Assembly: GCA_033398695.1 (NCBI GenBank)
Contig: CM065803.1
Span: forward strand, 44,321,501 to 44,385,500
Direction: 5' to 3'
DNA from: Orobanche coerulescens
Lineage: Eukaryota; Streptophyta; Magnoliopsida; Lamiales; Orobanchaceae
Length of the DNA: 64,000 nt
Shown piece after piece: positions 1 to 10,497 of this stretch. The notes beneath the pieces are model-generated. The model searched no databases. It had not been told where the DNA came from and saw only the letters and a program-made list of their open reading frames with translations. Position numbers and translations under genes: made by a program. Position 1 is the first letter of the stretch, and every line of letters begins with the position of its first letter.

Positions 1-1208
1 ACGGTGAAAGGAAAGGTTTCGGCCCGAACAATCTTCACAAATCCGTTCCTAATACAATAATGACATACAAACAATCTCAATATTGCGGAAATGTAGGAAT
101 TCATCCTAATTCTACCCGTTGGAACAATTCTTCAGTCACTACAAAGTCATAAAAGATTCCAAACAATTAACGTTGAAAACCTAGAAGTTTAATCCGTTTA
201 ACTATATTGGAAGCAAGGGATTACGACTACATAATCGTAATCTAACAACTCAACGAAGATAAATCGGGTTCAAAGGGTAAAATCATTTCAAAATCCCAAA
301 ATCCCCAAAAACTAGGATTCTAAAGAAATATACCTCAATTTGAAGATGAACAATGGATGATTGGATGCTAGAGTGATGATATGATGACCCAAAATTGCTT
401 CTCAACTGAAGTTGGCCAAAATCGGACGAACCTTAGGATAGAAAATTCGCTCCCGTCGCGAAGAAGGTGAAAGGAATGAAAGAAATTGGGAAGAAAACCG
501 CTGCCCAGTCTAATATACTGGGTAGCGTTACGACCGTAATATGTGACCCATTACGGCCGTAATAGTATTCCAGCTCTCACTGAACTAATCTCATAACATC
601 GTTATGGCCGTTACGAAGGGGACATTATGGCCGTAATGTGTAGAGGTTTACGGCCGTAATGTATGCGTCCTTACGGTCGTAACTCAACCTCGAAAGTTGG
701 CTAGCCTGCACTCTGAGAAAAATAATGGTTCGACAACCACCGGAATGAAAATACAAGGGTAGGACAACGGGATACCCTAAAATTCTCGACTGATGAGGCA
801 ATGATCACGACCATCACATATCTCCGGCCACCCGAAGGTGGGTAAAGAATGAGTATTAACAACGACACCCACAATAATAAGAATTTACAAAAATGACCCA
901 AACGTTCGAAAATCACGATACAACATCGGATTAACAATTCGAAACTCACAACATGAGCAACTCAACCATATGAACTCATGGAAACAGAGAAATAATGAAA
1001 TCGAATGAGTTTTACGAGAATCGAATGTACATGCGACAAAACATAACTCAAGATGAAAATACGTGAAAACATCTCCGAAACTCGTCCAAATGAAAAAACT
1101 CCAAGAACAAAATAGGTTCAGAATTCCAAAACAGTAACAAGCGAGTCATCCGAAATGAACATACACCAAAAATAGAAATTACCAAAAATAGAAAGTACGG
1201 ATATTACA
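1..1208 (-). repeat. 3' LTR of the outer Tekay-like element (partial)
   Basis: The LTR starts on the minus strand with TGTAATATCC at 1208 and matches the U3/R part of the other LTR at 17263-18470. A polypurine tract lies immediately outside it. It holds the palindrome cluster and TATA motif described separately. The U5 part lies outside the window. Short frames here (for example 701-949 minus) are also present in the second LTR but look like chance frames. Confidence 0.93.
510..681 (-). promoter_or_regulatory. TATA motif and palindrome cluster in the 3' LTR copy
   Basis: On the minus strand several copies of TTACGGCCGTAA-type palindromes (for example 549-566, and diverged copies near 601, 621, 650 and 670) precede an AT-rich TATA-like motif at about 511-522. 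The same block occurs in the 5' LTR at 17771-17945, so it belongs to the LTR and not to the flank. A promoter role is inferred from position only. Confidence 0.6.
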
Positions 1209-1209
1209 T

Positions 1210-1226
1210 TCACTCCCCCTAAAAAT
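1210..1226 (-). other. Polypurine tract of the outer element
   Basis: The minus strand reads TTTTTAGGGGGAGTGA directly before the LTR start TGTAATATCC. It sits just downstream of the conserved 3' pol tail that contains GGACGAAACT. This is the expected plus-strand primer position for reverse transcription of a Tekay-type element. Confidence 0.85.
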
Positions 1227-1257
1227 AAGTTTCGTCCTGAAACTTACAATACAAATA

Positions 1258-1380
1258 GCTCGGGGTATCTCGACTTCATATTCTCTTCCGTCTCCCATGT
1301 GGCTTCCTCAGATACATGCCTCGACCATTACACCTTAACCAAAGGAATGGTTTTATACCTAAGTTGCTTCACACGGCGCT
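1258..1380 (-). pseudogene. Chromodomain remnant at the end of pol
   Basis: The minus strand codes a segment with VKQLRYKTIPLVKV, a stop, then WSRHVSEEATWETEE and MKSRYPE. This is the C-terminal chromodomain of plant chromovirus integrases, which is thought to direct insertion to heterochromatin. A short insertion (about 2 nt) near 1383 breaks the join to the integrase frame, and an in-frame TAA follows VKV. The equivalent piece in the plus-strand element lies at about 57530-57690. Confidence 0.8.
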
Positions 1381-2288
1381 CTAATATATCTGAATCGGCC
1401 TCTCCTTGATGGTAATGTCGGGCCCCAACCCAATCTCTCCAAAATTGATAATATGGCTAGGGTCCGGCACATACCTCCTAAGCTGAGAAACATGAAACAC
1501 GTTACGCACGTGACTTAAGGACGGCGGCAAGCCTAATCGATATGCAAGTTCTCCAACTCTGTCTAAAATCTCGAACGGTCCAATATATCTCGGACTAAGT
1601 TTATCCTTCCGGCCGAAGCGGTAAACTCCCCGTGTCGGCGACACCTTAAGCAACACATAGTCTCCCACCTCAAACTCCAACGGCAGGCGATGCGTGTCGG
1701 CATAAGACTTCTGTCGACTTTGGGCCGTCAACAACCTATCGCGAATCAAATCGATCTTCTCTCTCGTCTCAACTACCATATATGGTTTGGTACCAACCAA
1801 CTCGGATGCATCATCCCAACACAACGGTGATCTGCATCTCCTCCCATACAATGCCTCAAATGGTGCCATTTTGATCGAGGCGTGCCAACTATTGTTGTAC
1901 GTGAACTCGATCAATGACAAGTGTGACTCCTAATCATCCTTCCAGTCTAAAGCACAGGCTCTCAACATATCCTCCAGCGTCTGTATCGTCCACTCTAACT
2001 GTCCGTCTGTCTGAGGGTGGTAGGATGTACTAAGTCTCAACTCAGCCCAAAAGCTCGATGAACAGCCTGCCAAAAATGTGATACAAATCGGCCATCTCGA
2101 CCCAAAACAATACTCCTAGGAGTCCTATGTAACCTCACGATCTCTGTAATAAACACTCGTGCTAGTCTCTCTAGCCCCAAGGTATCCTTAATACTCAGAA
2201 AATGAGCTGATTTGGTTAGTCGATCGACAATAACCCAAATCATGTTCATTCCAGTCCGAGTCCTCGACGTACTGGTAATGAAATCCAT
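1381..2288 (-). pseudogene. Integrase core and C-terminal region (broken)
   Basis: Two frames cover this stretch. The frame at 2037-2288 has [18 protein letters not shown] with the first catalytic Asp, then [14 protein letters not shown]; the usual SDRD at the second catalytic position reads LGRD, so the second Asp is lost. The frame at 1381-1920 has LIEFTYNNSWHASIKMAPFE and ALYGRRCRSPLCWDD, then the GPFEIL and HVSQLRRYVPDPSH motifs of the C-terminal domain. About 110 bp between them (1921-2036) holds a disrupted joining segment. The enzyme inserts cDNA into chromosomes; this copy should be inactive. Confidence 0.9.
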
Positions 2289-2309
2289 AGAAATATCCTC
2301 CCACTTCCA

Positions 2310-3093
2310 CTACGGAATGGGAAGTGGTCGTAATAACCCCGCGGGCCGCTGATGCTCAATCTTAACCTGCTGACAGGTCAAACACTTCACCACAAATTCG
2401 TTAACGTCCATCTTCAAATTGCTCCACCAGTAGTTACTCCTTATATCCTTGTACATTTTGCTCATACCAGGATGTATGGAGTAAGATGTAGTATGAGCTT
2501 CACTTAAAATCTTCTGTCTCAACTCAATATCACTCGGTACACATAATATGCCGCGAAATCTCAAAACTCCATCATCCTGAATCACAAATCCAGGGGCTTT
2601 CCCCTTCTTCACGTCCTCTCTCAACTGTACTAAAAATAGATCATCATATTGCCTCACCTTGATATCATCAACCAAGGATGAAGTGATTTCTAATGCACAT
2701 AACTGACCCTGAATTCTCTGGACCCAAAACTCGATATCGTGACAAATCAAATCCTGCTGGATCTTGCTTTGAGGCGTAAGTAACTCTAACATCTGTAGCG
2801 CCACCGGCTTACGACTCAACGTGTCTGCCACCACATTAGCTTTACCCGGATGGTAAAGAATTTCGAGGTCATAGTCTTTAATTAACTCTAACCATCTACG
2901 CTGTCTCATATTCAACTCCTTTTGACTGAAGATGTACTTCAGAGTTTTGTGATTCGTAAATATCTTACACGATGACCCATAGAGATAATGTCTCTAAATC
3001 TTTAAAGCGAATACGACCGCAGCTAACTCCAAATCATGCGTGGGGTAATTTACCTCATAAGATTTCAACTGGCGGGACACATAAGCAATGACT
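2310..3093 (-). pseudogene. RNase H and integrase zinc-binding region
   Basis: The minus frame 2310-2915 begins [20 protein letters not shown], then [16 protein letters not shown], the end of Ty3/gypsy RNase H, where the usual ADALSR reads ADTLSR with the last catalytic Asp kept. It continues into the HHCC finger ([10 protein letters not shown] ... [16 protein letters not shown]). The upstream RNase H part, including the [12 protein letters not shown] region, is in 2915-3093 and has a stop. It feeds directly into the integrase and is part of the same polyprotein. Confidence 0.88.
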
Positions 3094-4247
3094 CTATCCC
3101 TCTGAATCAAGACACATCCAAGTCCGAGGCCCCGAAGCATCACTATAAACCACAAAATCCTCATTCCCCTGAGGCAATGCTAAAACGGGTGCGGTAGTCA
3201 ACTGTTTCTTCAACTCATCAAAACTGTCCTGCCTGACAGCGGTCCACTCAAACTTCTGAGTATTTTGAAGTAACTGGGTGAGTGGTCTAGCAATCTTAGA
3301 AAATCCTTTAACAAATCGACGATAATAACTTGCAAGTCCCATAAAACTCACCTCCTTCACATTTCTCGGTGGCTCCCAAGCCATCACTGCCTCTATCTTC
3401 TGCGGATCTACCCGAACTCCTTTCGCTGAAATCACGTGCCCGAGGAATATTACTTTCTTGAGCCAAAACTCACACTTAGAGAACTTCGCATACAGCTGCT
3501 CAGCTCTCAAACTGTCTAACACAATCCGGAGATGTAAGGCGTGCTCCTCCTGACTCCGGGAATAGATACGAATGTCATCGATAAAGACGACTATGAATTT
3601 GTCCAGATACTCAATAAAAACTTTGTTCATCAACTACATGAACACTCTGGGGCATTGGTTAGCCCGAACGGCATAACCACAAACTCATAATGGCCATATC
3701 TCATCCGAAAAGCAGTTTTCGGTGTATCACTATCCCGAATCCTCAGCTGGTAGTAGCCAGATCGTAAATCAATCTTCGAGAAGAATGTCTCTCCCTGAAG
3801 CTGATCAAACAAATCGTCGATCCTGGGCAAAGGGTACTTGTTTTTTATGATAAACTTGTTTAACTCTCGATAGTCGATGCATAAACGAAGCGATCAATCC
3901 TTCTTCTTAACAAAAAGTACAGGCGCACCCCAAGGGGATGCGCTCGGTCGTATAAACCCTTTATCTAACAACTCCCCCAACTGTTTCTTCAACTCTAACA
4001 TCTCCGACGGTGCCATACGGTACGGCGCTCGAGAAACATGATCCGCGTTCGGCTCTAGATCAGTATGAAACTCAACCTCCCGCTGCAGTGGTAATCCCGG
4101 CAAGTCATCCGAAAATACGTCGGGATACTCACTAACAACTAGAATCGACGACATGTCAACTCCACCATTCTCCGGATTCAAAGTGTAACACCAGTAGCCT
4201 ACACAGCCCTGGTTCAGAAGTTTTATTGCTTTCAAGACACTAATCAC
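3094..4247 (-). pseudogene. Ty3/gypsy reverse transcriptase (three broken frames)
   Basis: The minus frames 3894-4247, 3630-3830 and 3094-3633 together span the polymerase. Motifs seen in order are [61 protein letters not shown], and the active-site box VVFIDDI (the F/YxDD motif), then [17 protein letters not shown]. At least two frameshifts or deletions (near 3630 and 3840-3890) separate the pieces. The protein would copy element RNA into DNA in cytoplasmic particles. The family call is secure; activity is excluded by the breaks. Confidence 0.93.
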
Positions 4248-4299
4248 ATTACCCGATCTACCCAGCTTACAACCAATAAGTGTATGCTATGTGCCATCC

Positions 4300-4677
4300 T
4301 CAGCCACTATCGAGATAGTACGAGTCTGATAGCTCATGATGGCACCATGACGATCCAACCAATCGTCCCCGAGGATATAAATCCTTGCCCTTAAGGTCTA
4401 CAACAATGAGATTCGAGGGCCAATCCCGGCTCCCGATCCTCACTGGCCAATCCCTAACCTCCCGGTTCTCAACCATACGATCCCTACTAGGCATACCCAC
4501 TACAAACGGCTCACATTCGAACAAGCAGTCAATACCAATACGAAACACACAATCCGAAGCAATAAAAGAGTGGGTAGCACCCGAATCAAAAAGCACCGAA
4601 ACTGGATGAGAAATCATCTGAGTGGTACCTGATGCCACCGGAATGTCTGACTCCTCTGTGCATCTCATCTGATACAA
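4300..4677 (-). pseudogene. Retropepsin-type aspartic protease domain
   Basis: The minus frame contains VLFDSGATHSFIA, the DSGA active site of the retroviral-type aspartic protease, followed by ECEPFVVGMPS and WPSNLIVVDLKGKD. It lies between the zinc knuckles and the polymerase, the normal place. The reading frame leaves the conserved sequence near its end (expected around the ILGMDWL motif), so a frameshift lies at about 4370. It would cut the Gag-Pol polyprotein. Confidence 0.9.
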
Positions 4678-4761
4678 TCGAGGGTGGACTGAGCTCGAAC
4701 TATATGCAGCTCAGCGGTCCGGCTGACCCCGACCCCTACCACGGCCCGAACTCTGAGGGAC

Positions 4762-5924
4762 CTAAGTGACTGGAGTCTTCTGATCGATGCTAAGCTCCTT
4801 CTGAACGGAAGTGGTATTCGGAGCTCTGGCGGCTCTGGTAGCCCTCTTGCAATGAGTTTCCCGGTTCCCGGTCTGTCCGCAAGTAAAGCAAGTAACTAAA
4901 GGAAATGGACAATCCTTCATCAAATGCTCATATTGCTTGCAGTTAAAACAAACTCTGCTGCCGGATGCAACTGACTGGACTGAACGGTTACCCATAGATC
5001 CTCTAGCCTGATGAAACGGCCTCTTCCTATATGTAGGAGCAGACTGAGATTTCGAAAATCAACCACTTTTGCCGGCTGAAAAACTGCCAGCTTTTTTCTG
5101 TTTCTTGGCCTCAGAACCCAACTCTGATTCTGGGACAGCCATCTCAATCACTAGGGCTCGGTCCTGGTATTCCTTCAAGGTGACACACATGAGCGGTGCC
5201 ATACTCTGCCTGATATGCGGCTTCATGCGCATATTGAAATAATGGATTTTATCAGCCTCGGTCCTCACTTGATCTTTCACGAATCCCAACTGTTGATTAT
5301 AAGAGATGATAGCCTGAGAAATCGGCACATCGTGAGGTGTAGCAGTGAAGAATTCCACAATCCTACGTTCCTTTACTGGCGGTGGACAATATTCTGCTTC
5401 CATAGCAGTCTTAAATTCCTCCCAAGTGGCTAGACGGTCTCTGGGCGCCACAGCCTCCCACCATTCCACAGCTTCCTTATCCAGGAGGTACTGAGCAATA
5501 TGTACCCTCCTGTCATCGGGACAAGCTACAACGTCAAAAGTTCTGCCCAACTGAAAAAGCCAATTCTCCCAATCGAGGGAGTCAGAAGAACCAGAAAAAC
5601 AAGGGGGGTGCATCTTAGTAACCTTCTGAAGCCATTTACTAGCTTCATCCTCAGGAGTCGGGGCGGATTCTGGCATCCACCCTGAGCTATCTGGGCAAGC
5701 TGAGGTACCAACTGCTGAAGTACATCAGTAGCTCCCACGTCGGTATTACCACCCGACGGCTGATCCTGACTGACCGACAAAGTCTGCTGCCCGTCAGAAC
5801 TCAGGGGTAGAGTGTTCGGCACTGAATGAGAGGCCGAATCTGCAGAGGACTGAGAAAGCGGAGCTTCCCCACGACCACGGCATCGGTCGCGCCCCCTGGC
5901 TGGTCTACCGCGACCTCTCAACAT
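4762..5924 (-). pseudogene. Gag with two zinc knuckles (broken)
   Basis: The likely start is the ATG at 5924 (minus), giving MLRGRGRPARGRDR, the Arg/Gly-rich N terminus also seen at 44184. A frameshift at about 5680 moves to the frame 5059-5676, which has the capsid-like Retrotrans_gag region (WLQKVTKMHPPCFSG, EWWEAVAPRDRLATWEEF, VRTEADKIHYFNMRMK). The frame 4762-4995 has the knuckles CFNCKQYEHLMKDC and CFTCGQTGNRETHC; the first is CX2CX4HX4C and the second has N in place of the usual GH pair. Gag forms the particle that packages the RNA. Confidence 0.9.
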
Positions 5925-6168
5925 ACTGAAGAAAAGAATTGAAGAGAACAAGATCAGAGAAATTCATAGTTTACAAAGTTGGTACTACTACTCACAATTC
6001 CAAATTACACAAGAGAAAAGAATTACAAAAACATAAGAGTTCGAGGAGATTTACATCCACGGGTCGCACGAATAGATGGTAGCACGATGATATTAGGCTC
6101 AACAACTGACTCTAACGACACGACTGACAGACCCAAAATTAACCAACAGTCTAGGCATTCATAACCTA

Positions 6169-6181
6169 GGCTCCGATACCA
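6169..6181 (-). other. Primer binding site, initiator-Met tRNA type
   Basis: The minus strand reads TGGTATCGGAGCC, one mismatch from the 3' complement of plant initiator Met tRNA (TGGTATCAGAGCC). It lies four bases inside the end of the 5' LTR and upstream of gag, as required for minus-strand priming. Confidence 0.88.
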
Positions 6182-6185
6182 TAAA

Positions 6186-6239
6186 TGTAACACCACAAAT
6201 CACGTAAGGGACGTTACATGCCGTAGAACCCCCGTAAGG
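6186..6239 (-). repeat. U5 end of the outer 5' LTR (piece left of the nested element)
   Basis: This short piece ends in the LTR terminus GTGTTACA (minus) at 6186, next to the primer site. It continues at 16461 beyond the nested insertion. Joining 6186-6244 with 16461-18470 gives an LTR of about 2.07 kb bounded by TGTAA and TTACA. Confidence 0.88.
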
Positions 6240-6244
6240 TCTAC
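6240..6244. repeat. Target site duplication TCTAC, left copy
   Basis: TCTAC stands directly before the left end TGATAAGTGG of the nested element and again directly after its right end CCACTTATCA at 16456-16460. Five bases is the usual duplication for Ty3/gypsy integrase. It shows that both present outer ends belong to one insertion event. Confidence 0.92.
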
Positions 6245-6480
6245 TGATAAGTGGTAATTTTACCACATTTTTTCTAGGATTTTATACTAGGTTTTTATCT
6301 CGTTTCGTGATTTATGTGCTCGTATTTGGCTTATTTATGATTAGTCGAGCCGTATTACGCGTTTGGGTTGGTTTTAGTGTGTTTACAGGTTTTTAGAGCC
6401 AAAAGGACCCAAAACGAGACAAAGGACCGAGAGTCGAGTCAAACGGACGGAAGAAACGGATTTTTGCAAAAGTCAGACCA

Positions 6481-6604
6481 CCTATCGGGCCAGCCTATCG
6501 GCCGATAGGTGCATCCGACAGGTGTCCAAGCCCTATCGAGTGAAGTCGACAGACGAACCAACTATCGGGCCAGCCTATCGGCCGATAGGTGCGTCCGATA
6601 GGCT
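6481..6604 (+). promoter_or_regulatory. CCTATCGGCCGATAGG palindrome cluster in U3
   Basis: Perfect 16-bp palindromes CCTATCGGCCGATAGG occur at 6494-6509 and 6574-6589, with half-sites (CCTATCGGG, TCCGATAGG) on each side, in two repeats of about 80 bp. The cluster lies about 95 bp upstream of the TATA motif. The right LTR has the same pair at 16111-16126 and 16191-16206. A regulatory role is inferred. Confidence 0.65.
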
Positions 6605-6678
6605 GCTCCGCGGATTTTCGTGTTTTGACGGATTGTGACTCTTTTGGATAGACTTTGTTTCCTAGATTAGTTCCAATC

Positions 6679-6709
6679 GGGAGTTTAACTCCCATAGGCT
6701 ATATAGACC
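6679..6709 (+). promoter_or_regulatory. Putative LTR core promoter: palindrome plus TATA box
   Basis: The palindrome GGGAGTTTAACTCCC (6679-6693) is followed five bases later by CTATATAGACC (6699-6709), a good plant TATA box. The position, well inside the LTR and upstream of the leader, fits the RNA polymerase II promoter. The inverted right LTR has the same block at about 15993-16023 on the minus strand, so the two promoters face each other. Confidence 0.6.
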
Positions 6710-7780
6710 TCCTCCCAGACCTAGTTTATGAACTTTTTATCATCTTATCATCCTTTATCATCTTTAGCACACTTTTACATTTTTTTGGGGAAGATTAATT
6801 CCTTGGAGACGAGAACTTTTTGGAAGGCAGCAATTATTATTGTTTTTCTACTTTTTCGGAGATTGAAGACTCAGAGTTCATCCGGAAGGGTTGTAATCTC
6901 TCTTTTCATATTAATAATATGCATTCTCCATCTATTTCTTGTTTAATTTCAATTATGTCTGGCTAAATCCATTGATTGATTCTAGGGTTAGTAATTTTAA
7001 TTGATGTTCACATGATGTCCCTTTGATTACCTTTTTACCTTTCATCCTAGGCTTGTGATCAAGATGTGTTAAATCTCATGCTAGATTAAAGGGCCCTTAA
7101 TCGATGCATGTTAGCTAATTAATTTTGCCCGGAAGGATTAATTAATTAGTGGAAATACTTGATGCACAATATGATTTGATCTTAAGACCTAAGTGGAGTA
7201 AGATAAATCATAGATAAATAAGTTGACGCTTTTTAAGTGATTTAAATTCCTTGAGCCCTGGCGGGAAAAGGGTTTAAATTAACTATCTTTCTAGGTTGCC
7301 TTGATCGGAATTCTAGATCGGCTGAGTGATTATTTCTAGGATTGAATTAAAATTTGGGGAAAAGGAATCAAGTGAATGGATTGTGTGAACTCAATTAGAT
7401 GATACTACCCTAGGATCAATTAGCTTTCAACTTGTGATTTTATCTTGTTAATTTGCTTTATTTGCTTGATTTAGATAATTCACTTTATTTTGCTCTCTTT
7501 GCATAATACTTGGAATTCTTATCTTATTGTTCTAGATTTTTTATTTTTAGGATTAATTGTTATTTAATTTTTATTTTTATTTTTCGATTTTTGAAGTTTA
7601 GAAACAAACCAAATTTTCGGAATCCTAAATAGCAGTCAAATTTTGAGTAGAGTTACATCCTTTATTTTCGACATATCAATTCCCTTGGGTTCGACACCTT
7701 GGAAATACTTCGAGGTTTTACAAATTTTAAAATTGATCGGATTTGAAAACCATACTACGCGAATTTCAGCGATCAATTTT

Positions 7781-7798
7781 TGGCGCCGTTGCCGGGGA
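7781..7798 (+). other. Primer binding site, Asp(GTC) tRNA type
   Basis: TGGCGCCGTTGCCGGGGA is an exact complement of the 3' end of plant Asp-GTC tRNA including CCA. It lies five bases after the left LTR end. Asp priming is typical of the Athila lineage. There is no matching relation to the right LTR, which confirms that the left LTR and the internal region are in normal order. Confidence 0.93.
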
Positions 7799-7923
7799 AT
7801 TGATAGAAAACTTAAGGGGATAATTCGAAAAAGAAGAGATTGTTACTTTAGGTTGTATACTATTATTATTAATATTCGATCTCGTTTCCTCACATCTTGT
7901 TTTCTCTTCCTTGTAGGCGGTGC

Positions 7924-9015
7924 ATGATCACAAGATCCCAAGGAAAGGACTTATTTCCTTTGGATCCGGAAATCGAGAAGTCTTTGAGGAGGAAGAAGCA
8001 AGAAGCGAGAACCGAGACTATTTCTATACCTATCGTTGATACCATGGCCGGCATTGTTGACCCACCACGAGAACTCGCTCGTCCCGAGAAGATCCCTTTG
8101 AATGCCCTTCGACCTAAGCTGGACGATTATCAAGAAGGAGGTTGGGGGAAGATTGATGCCAACAACTTCGAGCTTAAGCCGTCCCTCATCGCTACGGTGA
8201 AGTCTCAAACATACGGAGGAGGAGTTAATGAAGATCCAAACGCTCATCTTGAGTCGTTTTTGGACATATGTGCCACCATCAAGCAAAACGGAGTGCCTCC
8301 GGATGTCATTAAGCTCCGCCTATTCCGGTTCTCCTTAGAAGACGATGCGCTAGAGTGGTACAAGAGCCTAGATCGGAAGGAAATAGGTACTTGGAGAGAG
8401 ATGACTCGGTTGTTCTTAGCACAGTTCTATCCTCCCTCGAAGGTGCAAAAACAAATCAACGATATCTTGCAATTCGAGCAATATGAGGATGAATACTTAT
8501 ACGAGGCATGGATCCGATTTAAGAAGCTACTTCGCAAATGCCCACAACATGGAATTGACAAGGAGGAAATCTACATTCGGTTTTATCGGGGTTTGACGAG
8601 GAAGGCTAGAAGAGAGTTGGACTATTCCTCGAAAGGGGGATTTCTTGCTAACGATTATGAAGAGGCCAAGAATCTCATCGAGCTAGCGGTCAACAATGAT
8701 TACGAGGAGGTGACCGATAGGAAGATGACGAGAAGAAAGGTCCCATCCGGTGACGAGGATGCCTACGGTGATTTGAAGGCGAAATTTGAAAGACAACAAA
8801 AAGAGCTTGAGATGCTAAGAAAGAAGACTTTGGGAGGCAATGCAGTTTTTGAAGAGCTAAACGAGCCTATTGCAATTGAGGAGGATGTAAATTACGTGCA
8901 AGGAGGAAACTTCTGGCAAGGAGGAAATAGGGGGAACTATTATCCGAACAATCGAAACCACCCTAATTTCTCCTATGCCAACCCGAACAATGCTCTTCAC
9001 CACCACCGGATTTAA
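7924..9015 (+). CDS. Athila-type Gag
   Basis: The start chosen is the ATG at 7924 (MITRSQGKDLF); upstream in-frame codons contain no ATG. The roughly 360-residue protein has the features of the Athila gag domain: NNFELKPSLIATV, EDPNAHLESFLDICATIKQN, LRLFRFSLEDDALEWYKSL, then TWREMTRLFLAQFYPP, YEAWIRFKKLLRKCPQHG and ELAVNNDYEEVTD, with an Asn-rich C-terminal tail. It would form the particle capsid. In complete relatives gag continues in frame into protease; here the frame ends at 9015 after small indels and resumes in another frame, so only Gag could be made from this ATG. Confidence 0.88.
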   Translation: MITRSQGKDLFPLDPEIEKSLRRKKQEARTETISIPIVDTMAGIVDPPRELARPEKIPLNALRPKLDDYQEGGWGKIDANNFELKPSLIATVKSQTYGGGVNEDPNAHLESFLDICATIKQNGVPPDVIKLRLFRFSLEDDALEWYKSLDRKEIGTWREMTRLFLAQFYPPSKVQKQINDILQFEQYEDEYLYEAWIRFKKLLRKCPQHGIDKEEIYIRFYRGLTRKARRELDYSSKGGFLANDYEEAKNLIELAVNNDYEEVTDRKMTRRKVPSGDEDAYGDLKAKFERQQKELEMLRKKTLGGNAVFEELNEPIAIEEDVNYVQGGNFWQGGNRGNYYPNNRNHPNFSYANPNNALHHHRI

Positions 9016-9056
9016 CGTGAAAACGGGTTATTCAAGAGCCGATTGCTAAGACACCG

Positions 9057-10439
9057 ATGGAAGAGATGTTGGAACGGTTAGAGGCGAGTCAAAAAGATTT
9101 TATTTATAAAGCAGACAAGAGGTTCGGGGCTCTCGAGCATAGTGTGACATCTATTGGAAACTCAGTGATAGCCTTGACAAAGCAGATGTCGATGGTGGAG
9201 ACCCAAATGGGTCAAATGGCGAACGCCCAAGCCGGAATTCATAAGCCGGGCCATTTCCCGAGAAGTACCGAGACCAACCCGAAGACGCAACAATGCAACG
9301 CAATCGAGCTTCGGAGTGGGACAAGGTACAGTAATCATGGGGCTGAAGTGGAGAAATCTGGAAACGAGGATGTACTAGAAACGGGAGCCAAGAACGAGAA
9401 GGAAGATAAAACGCAGCAGGCCTTTCTGCCAAGACTATCGGCCGATAGGCCCACCCGATACCCAGACAGAATTCCAGCAATTGAGCCTATCGACCCCCCT
9501 ATCGGTCGAAAGGCTCCTTTAGGTTCGAATATGAAGGATTTTGAGGTAAAAGCTCCATTTCCACAGCGATTGGCCAAGTCGAGATATGATGAAAAGCTTC
9601 AACGGTTTATCGACATGTTTCAAAAGGTGAATATCAACATTCCACTTCTAGACGCTTTGAGAGACATGCCGGGGTACGTTAAATTCTTGAAAGACGTTGT
9701 GGCAAGCAAGAGGAAGTTGGCGAAGTTTGAAACAATAAATTTGACAGAGGAGTGTAGCGCTATCATTCAAAACAAGCTCCCGCTCAAGCAGAAGGATCCG
9801 GGACGTTTTACTTTGACATGCATGATTGGTGACCAAACGTTCAGTAATGTGTTGTGTGATCTCGGGGCAAGCATCAATCTTATGCCTCTATCCATCTTTA
9901 AGAGGTTGAAGATTGGGGAGATGAAGCCGACTACCATTTCTCTACTCATGGCGGACCGGTCGATCTCTTATCCGAGGGGAGTTGTGGAGGATGTGTTCGT
10001 TAGAGTCCAACACTTAGTCTTCCCGGCTGATTTCGTAGTTCTTGATATGCCCGAGGACGAGAATCAACCATTGATCTTTGGGAGACCGTTTCTAGCGACG
10101 GGGAGAGCACTTATCGACGTCCAAGAGGGTGATCTTACCTTCCAGGTTAATGATCAAAATCTGAAAATTTCCATCTATGACGCGATGAAGAAGCCCGAGG
10201 ATGCGCCCGAGGAATGTTATGAAATTGAGTCTATTATGCCGCCTCCGACTGACTTGTTGGAGCATTGAATTTCACAATCCATTTACTCACATTCCGATGT
10301 TGAAGAAATTTACGAGGATTTGCCAAATTATGTTCGAATGTTGGAGGCGAACGAGTTTCGATCTAATGAGAGGGACGTATGCTATCTTGATGTCAACAAA
10401 CCCGTTCAAGGGGGAGTTGTCGCTGAAGACCCGGAATGA
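9057..10439 (+). pseudogene. Athila protease segment of gag-pol (pol missing)
   Basis: This frame starts with MEEMLERLEASQKDF, contains a linker with PQRLAKSRYDEKLQRF and FIDMFQKVNINIPLLDAL, and then the aspartic protease: LCDLGASINLMPLSIFKRL, with DLGA in place of DSGA as is usual in this lineage, and PLIFGRPFLATGRALIDVQ. It is offset by one frame from gag. A TGA at 10266-10268 interrupts it; the same frame stays open for another 56 codons (SDVEEIYEDLPNYVRMLE) to 10439. The RT, RNase H and integrase that should follow are entirely missing, with no sign of remnants before the hairpin at 10480. Confidence 0.85.
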
Positions 10440-10479
10440 ATGAGGTATCGTCTAGCTAAAGACGTTAAACGTAGCACTT

Positions 10480-10497
10480 GTTGGGAGGTAACCCAAC
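10480..10497 (+). other. Conserved post-pol hairpin GTTGGG/CCCAAC
   Basis: GTTGGGAGGTAACCCAAC folds into a perfect 6-bp stem with a 6-nt loop. From memory of the family, a GTTGGGAGGCAACCCAA-like motif is common just after pol in Athila-like elements. A decayed copy occurs in the relic at about 41690. Its survival where pol has been lost suggests a cis-acting RNA role, but that is inference. Confidence 0.6.

Larger units (their letters stand above)
6245..7775 (+). repeat. Left LTR of the Athila-type element
   Basis: It runs from TGATAAGTGG to CAGCGATCA (1531 bp), TG...CA bounded, and is followed after five bases by the primer site. It contains two 16-bp palindromes, a TATA motif and an AT-rich U5. 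The small frames inside it (6495-6695 minus, 6728-6946 plus) reappear in the right LTR only because the LTRs are nearly identical. Confidence 0.95.

Noticed and set aside
6728..6946. Small ORF conserved in both Athila LTRs (also 15754-15972 minus)
   Set aside because: Conservation only reflects near-identical LTRs. It lies in the R/U5 leader and has no family signature.
7781..7798. Possible tRNA-Asp gene
   Set aside because: Only the 3' 18 bases match; no cloverleaf or anticodon stem follows. It is the primer binding site.
8990..9060. Programmed frameshift between Gag and protease
   Set aside because: No slippery heptamer is seen, at least two small indels are needed to restore the frame, and relatives normally have one continuous gag-pol frame.
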